This document shows, piece after piece, positions 24,901-36,500 of a stretch of DNA of 64,000 nucleotides. The stretch comes from Tanytarsus gracilentus (Eukaryota > Arthropoda > Insecta > Diptera > Chironomidae). The DNA lies in assembly GCA_038502055.1 (NCBI GenBank), contig JAXRKN010000043.1, positions 248,001 through 312,000 of the forward strand, given 5' to 3'. Position numbers and translations under genes: made by a program. The notes under the pieces were generated by a model. It searched no databases. It saw only the letters and a program-made list of their open reading frames with translations, and was not told where the DNA came from. Each line of letters opens with the position of its first letter. Positions within the stretch are counted from its first letter, which is position 1.

Positions 24901-25245
24901 CAACATATTGGGGACTGTAGGAGTCAGGCATAGCACAGAGAACATCCTTCTTTTCGCCATCAGCTGTTTCGATTTCATAAATAATCTCTGGTTTCGCTTT
25001 TTTCTGAACATTAAAGAAGAGAGTGGGGATGTAAAAAAATTGATTTCGTGGAAGATTTGCAAAAAAACTTTTCAACTTACCTCTACTTTTTCCTTGGGCG
25101 CTGCTGGCTTCTGAGCAGCTTCCTTTGTTTTCTTATCATTAAACTTGGCTTGCTTGGCTGCCTTTTTTGCTTCCTTTTCAAGTTGTTTTGCCGATTTTTC
25201 AACTAAAGGCTCGGCCTCATTAATTTCCGCATTTACATCTGCCAT
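21935..25245 (-). CDS. ValRS: Valyl-tRNA synthetase, cytosolic
   Basis: Class I synthetase that charges tRNA-Val and edits mischarged threonine. Four exons, 25081-25245, 24845-25003, 23339-24790 and 21935-23284, give 1041 aa, close to the fly enzyme. Exon 1 encodes a Lys/Ala-rich charged extension as in animal cytosolic ValRS, which in other animals docks on EF1. The HIGH-type motif is HLGH (residues 134-137, within PPPNVTGSLHLGHAL) and the KMSKS loop is at 643-647 (GRKMSKSLGNVIDP). The CP1 editing domain lies between, with the VATTRIETMLGDTAVAIHP and GTGAVKITPAHDPNDYEVG blocks. The C-terminal coiled coil ends the protein (DKEVAKLEKKSEQLQQL). No mitochondrial leader is obvious. Its start is 266 bp from the divergent Ctu1 start. 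Confidence 0.97.
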
Positions 25246-25511
25246 TTTCACAAGACTTTAATTTATTATAGTTCGTTTTCTTTTTATACACGACTTATGA
25301 GTCAATCTTTGACTTGTATGATGCAATTTCTTAAGATTTTTCTTAAAACAAATAATTCCACACACGTTTGCAACTTATGAGTCAACCTGTGTGTGTGAGT
25401 GTGTGATTGAATTTTTTAACGGCCTGGCAGTTTTCAAACTTGGAGATTAACGAATACAGCGCTTACTCTCTTATAAGAATATTATAAGAATTTAAATCAA
25501 AACAAATCAAC

Positions 25512-26767
25512 ATGGTAGTTTTTTGTAAATCGAATTGTGGCAATAAAGCCATTTTAAAAAGGCCAAAGACAGGCGATGCGTTATGTAAGGAGTGTTTCTT
25601 TAATGCATTCGAGTTGGAGATTCATGAAACAATCATCAGAGCCAATTTATTTCAACGAGGAGAGAAAGTTGCAATCGCTGCAAGTGGAGGTAAAATTTAA
25701 TTAATTAAATTATTATTTCAATTAGTATTGTTCAGAGAAGCTAAAAAGATCTAAGCCGCCGCTACCGAGTCTCGAACCATAGACTCAAACTTGAACCAAC
25801 ACCTCTATGTATGCGCCACGGTATCTATGACTCTCTCGTCAGAAGCTCTACTTAATCCTCTTTTTGCTCTCTATCACACACTTCAACATTTGATATTCCA
25901 ATAAGTATTTCTTAATATATTTTAGGCAAAGATTCAACCGTGCTAGCTCAAGTGCTTAAGACACTTAATGAACGATATGATTATGGTCTAAAGCTAGTTC
26001 TCCTGTCGATTGACGAAGGAATCAGCGGGTATCGAGATGATAGTTTAGAAACTGTTAAGCAGAACCGCGATGACTATGGCATGGAGTTAAAGATCTTGTC
26101 ATATGAAGAGTTATATGGCTGGACAATGGATAGAATAGTTGACACTGTAGGCAGAAAGAATAATTGTACTTTCTGTGGTGTTTTTAGAAGACAAGCGCTA
26201 GATAGAGGAGCGAAAACGCTCCAAGTTGATTGCGTCGCAACTGGACATAATGCTGATGATATAGCTGAAACTGTTCTAATGAACATTTTGAGAGGTGACA
26301 TAGCGAGACTTCGAAGGTGCACGGCAATTAAAACTGCCGGAGGTGAGGACGCGATTCCACGTGTCAAGCCATTAAAATATAGCTATGAAAAAGAAATTGT
26401 CATGTATGCCCATTTCAAGAAACTCGTTTATTTCTCAACCGAATGCATTTTCGCTCCAAACGCCTATCGCGGTCATTCTCGAGTATTTTTAAAAGATCTC
26501 GAAAAAATTCGCCCCTCTGTAATAATGGACATAATTCACTCAGGCGAGGAATTACAATTCAAAGATACCGTTAAGAAGCCAAAATGTGGTGTGTGTAATT
26601 CTTGTGGCTTTGTGTCGTCGTGTCAGCCATGCAAGGCTTGTCTTTTACTTGAAGGTCTAAACCGCGGCCTTCCGAAACTGGGCATAGGAAGGAAGGCGAA
26701 GGCTGACAAAATGAGGACTCAACAGGACTCGATGGAAAAGGCTCATCGCGTTAAAAATGATTTTTAA
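25512..26767 (+). CDS. Ctu1: Ctu1, cytosolic tRNA wobble-uridine 2-thiolase
   Basis: With Ctu2 this PP-loop ATPase thiolates U34 of tRNA Lys, Glu and Gln using sulfur from Urm1 (family knowledge). Exons 25512-25689 and 25926-26767 give 339 aa, normal length. Cys5, Cys9, Cys25 and Cys28 form the N-terminal zinc finger. The PP-loop SGGKDS (58-63) is split by the intron after its second Gly. CTFCGVFRR carries the conserved catalytic-region Cys pair, VATGHNADDIAETVLMN follows, and a Cys-rich C-terminal cluster (CGVCNSCGFVSSCQPCKAC) closes the fold. The intron is 236 bp and holds a tRNA-like SINE (25730-25898). The downstream THAP gene starts 219 bp after its stop on the same strand. Confidence 0.96.
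25730..25898 (-). mobile_element. tRNA-derived SINE-like element in the Ctu1 intron
   Basis: On the minus strand there is a Pol III B box GGTTCGAGACTC (25767-25778) and an A-box-like TGGCGCATACAT (25807-25818). Their starts are 40 nt apart, slightly tighter than in a true tRNA. The element is bracketed by CAATTAGTATT (25719-25729) and CAATAAGTATT (25899-25909), an 11-bp direct repeat with one mismatch. It enlarges this intron to 236 bp against the short introns around it. The GC content is visibly higher than in neighbouring introns. It does not fold into a full cloverleaf by eye, so it is a SINE or degenerate tRNA pseudogene rather than a working tRNA. Confidence 0.55.
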
Positions 26768-26986
26768 TTTCATAAAAAAATATAAATTTTTAAAATAAAA
26801 AAAAACTAAAATTATTTTCTACACCCGCATAATCCAACATATATAATTACATAGAAGTACATTTATTGTGGTAGTCGCTATTCATAAAAATCATTAGAAA
26901 ATTTCCCGATACCACGCAAACCCTAAATATTAGTACATATATTCATATACATAGGTAGAGTTATTTTTTAAATAAATTTAACTCTA

Positions 26987-28372
26987 ATGAGTCCTAGTAC
27001 AGCTTCGTTGAGTAAGAAGCACTTGGCGACATGTTCCATCGTTGGTTGCAAGCAGCAGATTAGTGAAAATTGCAGCCTTCACGTTTTCCCAAATGAAAGG
27101 TATGAAAATTGCGTAAAATCTTTTTATTCACCCGAGCATTTATCTTATGAGATGCGATTTATATATATTATGGGTCGCAATACGTGAAAAACTAAATTAA
27201 TTCCTACTTTCTGTCTATCTTTTACTCTCTTTTTAGGGATCCACGAAGGTAATAATGGAATATTTTCAGTTCTTAATGGCGTAGCATAGGAAAATCAAAT
27301 AGGCCCCACCATATTAATTCCGGATGTTCAATATTTATAAATAACTTCAACAGCTATTTATAGCATCTTATTTGGATCAGTGTTTTATGATTTTTCCTTA
27401 CGTCTTAGCTCTCTATATGCTTACACACTCTATATACTAAAAAAATCTTTCTCCCCTCGCGTCGTCGCCGACTGATGCATGTACACACATAAATGCATGC
27501 TGCTACGAATTTTAGGAAGCAATGGATCAAGGTGCTCAAAGTGGAACGTGATGTGCCTCGCCACTTCCGTATATGCAGTAAACATTTTAAGCCATCCGAC
27601 TTTTTCCCTCGTAAGTTTTTAAACTCTTTAAAAATAATTTAATTAAATTAATTTTTTTTTCATACAAGGTCACCAAATGCAGAAAAAGCTGATGCTTCGA
27701 CCGACAGCTGTACCCTCTGAACATCTTCCAGATTCAGTTATTTCGTACGTGGAAAGATCTGATTCACCAGACAATACCTCTTCTTCCTTCGTATCGCTCG
27801 ACCATCAATCTGACTCGAGTGGTGCACATGGAAACTTGTCATCTCCTCTGGTTGTGACACAAAATGGAAACAGCAGCAGGTACTTTATACTTCTTATTAA
27901 AAAATTTAAATAATTTAAAAAGGGTGTTAACAATTAAAACTATATTATATTAAACAGCAACATCAGCATGACTAGCAATCACAGCAACATTATTATTAGT
28001 AATAATAATAATAATAATAGCAACATCATCAATAATAATTCAACAATTATTAATAATAATGGCAATCATCACCATCATCATCACAATGAGTTTCAGGAAG
28101 ATGTGAAAATTGCCGATAACTTCACTTACCATCAAAACTCGACGCCATCAATTGTGCAGGCAACGAACATAGTCACTTATCAGCCGTCATCGTATGAGAC
28201 GCTCTTAACACCATTGTCAACCGTACCTTATCAGGAAATCACCGAGCAGCCAATGTACATGACTTCCGATGGAACTGAAATTGATCAATATCGCCTCGCG
28301 AGTGTGCTTAACAAGGATGGCGATTATGGTGATGGCACGATTACGTATGTAGTAAATTTTGTCGACTATTAA
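26987..28372 (+). CDS. THAP-type zinc-finger protein, uncharacterised
   Basis: THAP domains are C2CH zinc fingers that bind DNA in transcription factors and transposase-derived proteins. The coding exons are 26987-27099, a 12-nt microexon 27237-27248, 27516-27610, 27669-27879 and 27958-28372, giving about 281 aa. The zinc ligands are C16, C21, C62 and H65. FP (34-35), W45 and the closing AVPS (87-90) complete the domain. The microexon (GGATCCACGAAG, encoding the DPR of NERDPRRKQW) restores the 9-residue FP-to-W spacing seen in human THAP1; without it the gap would be 5. The rest is low-complexity: a Ser-rich stretch, an Asn-run region with a 6-His run, then a conserved-looking tail ending YVVNFVDY. 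I do not recognise the orthologue. Confidence 0.85.
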
Positions 28373-30571
28373 TGTCTAGTTAAAAAGCCAGAACCAAGCT
28401 ACCTATCTAAACCCTTCTCTATACCAATCTACTTTATTTTTCGCTTATTATTTCGATTATATGCATTTTATCAAGAAACATTTATTCATGTTTGTTCATT
28501 TAATTTGTGTTCGATGATTAACAAAAATTAGTTATAGTTAGGAGAGAGATAATGCGGGCTGAGTGGAAGAAGAAATTTTACGATGGAACTTTAAATTCTA
28601 ATTCAACGGGTCTGAAAATCACTCAAAATGACTCATTCTTCTTCCACAAAGCCTGCAACCCATTTTTTTCTTTCATTTTCCTCAATCGTAGACGATGTGG
28701 AAGGGATTTGAAAACGTACTAAAAATATATAAAAATTTATATGGTGAAAAATTCTAGTTTAATTATTTTTGATTGTCGTTTGAATTACATACACACTGAA
28801 AATACTAACTTATCTAGCTTTTAGGAAGAATTAATTGGAAATGATTAGTTGTGAAATTAAAAGAAAATAATTTTCTGCTGCGACCTCTTAAAAAATCATT
28901 GAAACTTCTTTTAGGTCATATTTGACTAATTTTTTTTATCTTCCTTCTTTCTATTGCAATTATTATTCTCTATACTAAAAACTTTTTTTGTGTGCAATCA
29001 ACATGTGTGTCTGTGTCCGCATGTTCTTCTTTAATACTTTTTTGTTTCTCAAAAGGAAATATTTTTAAGGCAATGGAGAAAAAAACGAAAGAAAAAATGT
29101 AAAGTTGATAACAAAAATCATAGTAATGTCTAAATTAGATGGAAATTAGATTAAATCAGTTGCAATATTAATGTGTCGTCAAATAAAATGAGAGAGAAAG
29201 GAAATAATGCGAGATGTGCACATGTTACAAATTTATATTTTTATCGAATTTGAGATGCGGTTATGGAAACAGATGGAAAAGAGCACGTGAAGTTCTTATT
29301 CGTGGTTTAAAATATTTTTTGGGACGTTAGTACTTAAAATAAAAGAAGCGAATGCTTCCAACAAATCAAAACATATTTTTAACATGATCGCAGCTCAAAC
29401 ATTAATTTTATTTTTCTTTTAGTAAAATTTTTAAATATTAAATTATCAGAAATTTTCCCTACTTATTATTTTTACATAAAAGAAAAGAAAAATGTTTATT
29501 ATATCGCTTATAGTTTAATTATTTATTTTATTATTTTTTTGTTGTTCTTACTTGAAAATTTTATGTTTAAATTAGAAAGAAAATCATTTATCACAAACAA
29601 GAAATAAAAAATATTTAAATTAATGAAATTTTGTTCAAATCTCTCTAAATTGAGAAAAAATATTCAATTAGTAAAAACATATTTGAGGTTAATGTGAAAA
29701 AGAAAATTCAACTGCAATAAAAGTTTCTCTCAAAAGGAAAATTTTTTGTAGACGTAAATTATTTTTTCATACAGCACAAAACAATTATTGTGAAAAAAAG
29801 AAGATTTTTATGATATATATCGCAATGAAATAAAAAAAAATCCCGAAAAACACAACAAACTATTGTTTACTTTTTTTAAAACGATCAGTGAGAGAGAGAG
29901 AGCGAGAGAAATTTGAGAGAATGCCATGATTATGCGAGAAGAGAAGAAGGAACAACAAGTGAGAAAATTCTTGAAATCATCTCTACATAGAAATTTTGCT
30001 CTCAGTCAGAACTCGGCTGCGAAAGTCATTGCATGTTGAAAAATCTCCAATTGGTAAAATTGTTAAATGAGAAGGAGAGATTTTATCTTATAGGAAAATC
30101 TTCAACATAATCTGTTTAAAAAAATAATCCTTTTTCGAAGATTTTCGAGAATAATTCTCAAAAAATATCATGTGAAAGTGAAATGAAAAGTGATAACACA
30201 AAAACTATTACCGTTTGCCCGTTAGGGTTCAAATTATTGTAATTATTCATCATTATCAAATATTTATGAGCCACAAAACGGTGAACGCAAAAATTAAATT
30301 TAATAAATTTTTAATAACTTCGATTATTAAAATTGAACTCGCATACATGAACGAAAAATAAAATTGTGCATCCACACTGCAATAAAATTGAGGAAAGAGG
30401 CGCTCATCGAAAAATAGGAAAACAATTTTTGTGTATGTGTAGATATTTCATTATCATCAAAAACCATAACAGGAAGTTTTATGAAGTGAAGTTCATATAT
30501 ATAAGAGAACAAAAATACTCAAAATTAATTTTTAACTCATTCGTCGGCGGTGAAATCAGAACATCCAAAAA
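28373..30571. other. Intergenic DNA between the THAP gene and the tolloid gene
   Basis: This stretch contains the 3' UTR of the THAP gene and the upstream region of the tolloid-type gene. Nothing in it is coding. It contains a strong hairpin (28554-28656), a GA-rich run (29888-29905) and, near 30496-30504, a TATATATAA string that could serve the downstream promoter (start codon 30572). Confidence 0.6.
28554..28656. other. Long imperfect hairpin in the presumed THAP 3' UTR
   Basis: GCGGGCT (28554-28560) pairs with AGCCTGC (28650-28656) with one G-U. After a small internal loop, GTGGAAGAAGAA (28563-28574) pairs perfectly with TTCTTCTTCCAC (28636-28647). ATTTT then pairs with AAAAT further in. 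That makes about 24 bp in a ~103-nt hairpin, the size of an insect pre-miRNA. I cannot match the arms to any miRNA I know. Confidence 0.4.
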
Positions 30572-33500
30572 ATGAGTTTAATTGTTATCCTAATTCCTCT
30601 TTTTCTGGCAACTGCCATACAATGTTCCATCGTTAATGAGTTTGTGCAACAAAAGCATCGACCAACTAGAACGACACAGAAATACACCATTGAAGATTTA
30701 TTGACTAAAACTTTTTCATACAGTGATCCTCGGCTAGATGGATCTCAGTATGATATGGATCCGTGTAAGGCAGGTAAAGTAAAAACAAATGATTGAAAAA
30801 AAATAAAATGACAATAATAAATTATATATTTTTGAGACATGAGCTATCACTAAAATTAAAAATAAAAGATAATTTTTTGTTGACGCACTGTAAAAGTTTT
30901 TCACCTCTCCTCACAAATCTCGAGCAATTTATTTTACTTTTTTAAACACATCAAACAAAGGATATAATAATCAACCTTTTTCACCTCTTACATTCATTTA
31001 GAGTTTAAACTTTTTATCATGGTCTGAATCGTAAATTTTCAAATTGTTCTCTCCTAACTTTTATTGTTCAGGAAGCGTAGTAACTCAATTTAATTACACA
31101 CTTCTGCACGAATAAAAAATCATCTAAAATACTTGTCATCAACCTTTAAAAAAATCTCCTACCATTCGGCGTTAAATTAACCCAATTTGTAAAAAAATCC
31201 TTTTTGTCTTTCTTTTTTGCATCCCTTTGCTGATATTATTCTCCCTATATATCGCAATTATATTAAAAATTCTTTTCGTAAAATGATATTTTTTTCTCAT
31301 CTTCCCTTACGTTTCATTGCATTTATGCGCGCGTGAATTGTGGAACATGATGATGAATTTATTGCAAAAAAATGAATCAAAAGAAGTTTTTTTTTGAGCG
31401 AGAGGAAATTTTTCCATGCACTGTATATAACTCATGGACCACTTTTCAGATTAATTAAAAAGAATTCTTTTTCATTAATTGATGCAAAAAAGAAGAGAGG
31501 GAACGAAGAAAAGAAATTGAGGCAGAATTAAATCTCATTTAATGTTCCATAAAAATTAGTTCGAGGTTGACCTCCTTGCAATCGGCCTTGTGATAAAAAA
31601 AATATATTAAAAAGTAATTAATCCTAAAATTCTCACAGAGATTACGAGCCTGCCTCGAGTCTGTGAGGACCAGTTGAGAAAAATCTCTTCACACTCTAAA
31701 AAATTTTATCGTTTAAAAAGGTACAAAAATTTAATTTTAACTTTACGATACTTTAATACTCTCTCACTCACTTTTATATGTGAAAAGTTTTAATTGTTTT
31801 ATGCTCACATTGTGAAAAATATGGGGTTGAAGAAAAATGAAATAAATTTTATGCCTAAAAACTTTTGCTCCTTTATTTTCTATACACAGAGATTTCAGTT
31901 ATGCCATTGTGGGGTTGAGAAGTTGGTTTCACCCTAAATCATTTCGTAATTCGCAGGTGTTTTAAAATTATAAACTAATTTTTTACTGTTGCTCATACCA
32001 CTTTCACCGCCATTCATTTAATCACGTGTAATTCTTACAATTTTCCAACTTTTTAAACATCTTGAATGGAAAGAGTTGTAAAATACTTTTAAATATAATT
32101 TTGATTTATATTCATGAACGAATATGAAATTTTAACAAACTTAAATAAAATAGACCTAAAATGATTCTCAAGTGAATTTGATTTCCTAAAGTTTAATAAA
32201 TTGCAAAATATATTTTGGGTGAAATTAGTTTCCAAATTTTAAACTTTCTCCTCATATATGATCATATACAAAATAAATAAACCATCTGATTGAATTTTTA
32301 CTCATTACAAATTTTAATTAGAATATAAAGCTTAATTCTCCGATTTTATTTCTAAAATGTAACCTCCATTACATAAATTTCATCTTTCCCTCTCACTCCT
32401 CTTCTCCATGCCGTTCCCAAGACGGTTTTACATTAAAATTTCATGACAAGCTGATGACTAAGAGAGAAGTTGAATGTGAGAGAGGTATTGTATATATGCG
32501 AAAGGATATCAAAATAATTAATAAAGCGTTTCAATGGGGAATATTCTTGTGCGGTAAAGCAGATGTAAAGGAAATTAATTTGCTTTAAAATATATTCTCG
32601 AGAATATATTATAGCTTCATTCGCTCATCTTTCACCTCCTTTTAATTTATGAAGTTCATAATATAAACTGATAATGCAACAAACGACTTAGACGGCTTGT
32701 CTCTGATTTTATTTCACTGCGAAATGACTTTTCTGTAAAATTGACCTTCCAAGCAATAATTTCTCGTTGATTAACAAAATATTTTGATTAATGAGCTCAT
32801 GTTCCCTTTTGCTTAGGTAAACAAATAATTCATTGCCATGTTTAGCATTTATTTTCCGAAGAATTTTATTTAAACTTATTTTATCTCAAAATGTAAGTTT
32901 TTCATTAAATAGTTTAAACTGTGATAATTTAAAAAAAAATTGATGAGGAAATTTTACAAAAGAATCCTGTAGATTTCTAAATGAGTATAGCCGCAATTTT
33001 TGTATTACTATGTTAATAATCGAGGACAGCTTGCAACCTTTTAACTTCATCGTACATGCAAAAAATAATCATTAAATAAAGCAATTATATTTTTTTTATC
33101 AAATTGTAAAAAATTTATTAGCTAAATTGAGATAAGCAGTGATTTTCTCACGTGAATAAAAATTTTATTCATATGCAGAATCCACCCCTAAATGTACATG
33201 CAAAATTTACATAAATTCCCACCACTAACAAGCCCACATACAAGCCGTCACCATGCATCCTGATGCACATGAAAATTTTCAATTAAAATTCAATAAAGGT
33301 CCGAAGTTTATTAATTAAATTGAAAAATTATGTATGATCAGGTGTAAAGTTTACACGCGTGTGCAGCATCAGCAACAACAACGCAACGGACAACATTGTC
33401 ATTGATAGTTAATGGACACCGCAAAATATTGCACACACACACGTACATATATTCGATTTATCGACTGCATAATCAGGATTAAAAGGTTGTGCATGTAGGG

Positions 33501-36500
33501 AATAAATTATATGAAGGAGTCAATATAATATCTGGTTGGAGGGTGGTTCGGATGTGTGTACAAGTACACCATTTTTAATTACGAGATTTATGAATTTTCA
33601 TTTTAATGTGGGTCTCTTTTATACGTGCCGAACTCTTTGTGTATATTTTACACAGAACGAGAAAATATAAAAAGTTTTCACATTAACCAGAAAATTGAAA
33701 AATAATATTTAACACATGCCCCGACATTTATGATGTACCGATGATGATTTTATTGTTTCATTTTAAATTTTAATTAGCATAATTAAATTATTGAGGTCAG
33801 AAGATTGAAATTGAATTTTTTTCACTCGAAAGGTTCATTTATGGGCGACATTGCCATGCCCAATACAAATTATGAAACCGAATACCAATTAAAGCGGAAC
33901 ATCTCGACGCAACAGGAGTTGGAAAAGCTTAAGAAGGAAGTCTATCTTGAGGGCCTACAAGTGGAAGAAGAAGGCTTGACGGATGTATTGAGGAAAAAAA
34001 TTAAACAGGCTATAAATTTTGAAGAGCAAGACTCCAAGCGGCAGAGTGAAAAACTACTCAACGAAGCTATCGTAAGTTTTATCTTAAAATTATTAAGCTT
34101 ATAAAAAATACCTTACATTTCACATTTTTAACATACGTTTCCTTCCCCTGACTTATGCTCTTAATATGTTGTATGTTTAGGAATTATCATCGAGCAACGA
34201 AGCCAAATCACTTCAATACAAAACTGTAGTGCCATCTTCAACATCATCGACGAATGGTGAAGTGAGATATGAGCCGGAAATTAATGCAACCGTCATCGAG
34301 AATAACGAAAATATAATTCTCAACTTTACACACCACGATGATCATGCGGTGCATATAATTCAGAAAAACTCGACACATAATAAGTCAAGCTCTGAAAGGA
34401 TTGAGTTGAGGAACAACATTGATAAAAATAAAATTCAATCAAACACAAAAGATATTGTGGTTGACGAGAGCGACAACATTGTAATGAGACGTTTAATCAC
34501 AATAGACAAAACATCGACGACAGTTGCTCCGGTGCATCGAACGACTTTGGCAAACACGTTCAGTAATTCGGGTGGAAATGGAGGTAATTTTGATGATATT
34601 AAAATTTTAAGTGCTGAAGGTGGAAGCACTAGGAAAAGGCACAGAAATCGACGTCAAAAACATATTTCAATGAAAAATCCAAAGGACAATTATGAGGCGC
34701 GTCTCGAGAGATTACGATTTGAATTATTGAGATCTTCAGAGACACCACCAGAGAAGCATATTAAACCCAAGCAGGTGAAGCACCAAAAATTAACAACTAC
34801 CGAGCAGCCGATTCGCGGTGAAATTATTGCAGGTATTTTAAAAGAAATATTTGTTTTATTTTTTGTTTTTAATGCTGGCTTTTTACAGCTGAAACAATCG
34901 ATTCTGCTTCTTCATTTTCCGTTCATCATGACGTTCATCATCGCGTGACTCGTGCTGCAACTGCCAAGAAAGAGAGAATTTGGGACTTTGGCGTAATTCC
35001 ATATGAAATTGATGGAAATTTTAGCGGCGGACATAAGGCACTCTTCAAGCAAGCCATGAAGCACTGGGAAAATTTCACTTGCATCAAATTTGTTGAAAGA
35101 AACCCCAATGATCATCCAAACTATATTGTTTTCACCGAACGACCATGTGGTTGCTGCTCATTTGTTGGAAAACGTGGACAAGGAGCACAAGCGATTTCCA
35201 TTGGCAAGAATTGTGATAAATTTGGAATAGTTGTCCATGAATTGGGTCATGTTGTTGGATTTTGGCACGAGCACACTCGACCAGATCGAGAGAATCACGT
35301 TGTCATTAACAAGGTTAATATTATGACGGGTCAAGAATATAATTTCAACAAGCTCGGTGAAGAGGATGTAAACTCCCTCGGTCAGGCATATGGTGAGATT
35401 TTTAGAAATGTTTTATATTCATCATAAAAATATATAACTATCGTTCATACTTACAGACTACGATTCAATTATGCATTATGCGAAAAACACCTTTTCCAAG
35501 GGAACTTATCTCGAGACGATTCTTCCGATTGACATTCCGGGCAAGAAACGACCGGAAATCGGTCAACGTATTCGACTTAGTGAGGGTGACGTCGCACAAG
35601 CAAATCTTCTCTATAAATGTCCAAGTAAGAAGCTTACTTAAAACTGTGATGTATTAAAAAAAATTATTACAATTTAGAATGTGGCAGAACTTTCCAGGAT
35701 AACTCAGGATCTTTCACTTCACCAAGCTATTACATCTCATCAAATGAGCCCGATAGGTGTGAATGGAGAATTACAGCGACACATGGCGAGAGAATTGTGT
35801 TAAACATAACTGATTTAGTGAGTATTATAATTTATGTACTTATGCGTGCGTCTAACTCACCCACGCAATTTAGGATATTTTCAAATCAGAAAATTGTCGC
35901 ACTGACTTTTTGGAAATCCGTGACGGCTACTGGCATAAATCACCGATTTTAGGCCGCTTTTGTGGAAGCGGAAAAGTCAATGAACTGATTACTACGACTG
36001 GTTCGAGAATGCTTCTGACTTTTTCGAGTACCCTACAGCAGCCGGGTCTGAGGGGATTTGCTGCCTCCTATGAAGGTGAAATTAATCAAAAAATTTAGTT
36101 ATTGCGTATGAGTAAAACAAAATTTTATAGCTATTTGTGGCGGTGACATGGATCTGGAAACTGGAGGTCTTCTTGAGTCACCGAATTATCCGCTCGAATA
36201 TCTTCCATCGAAAGAGTGCATATGGAAAATAACTGTACCGCGTGAATATCAAGTGGCACTTCACTTTCAATCGTTTGAAGTGGAAAATCATGATAATTGT
36301 GTGTATGATTATGTCGAAGTTCGGGATGGCGATTCTCAAGACTCGAGATTAATTGGAGTATTTTGCGGTTATAAAATTCCACCCGATATGCGATCATCAT
36401 CGAATAAACTTTTTGTTAAATTTGTATCTGATGGATCGGTGCAGAAGGCAGGCTTTAGTGCAACATTTATGAAGGAAGTTGATGAATGTGGTAAGGGTAA

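Noticed and set aside
25740..25835. Functional tRNA gene
   Set aside because: The boxes are spaced slightly too closely and no complete acceptor stem or anticodon arm forms, so it is treated as a SINE-like relic.
30496..30504. TATATATAA as the tolloid-type TATA box
   Set aside because: Position is possible, but no initiator stands at the right distance, and such strings are frequent in this AT-rich DNA; mentioned only as a possibility.
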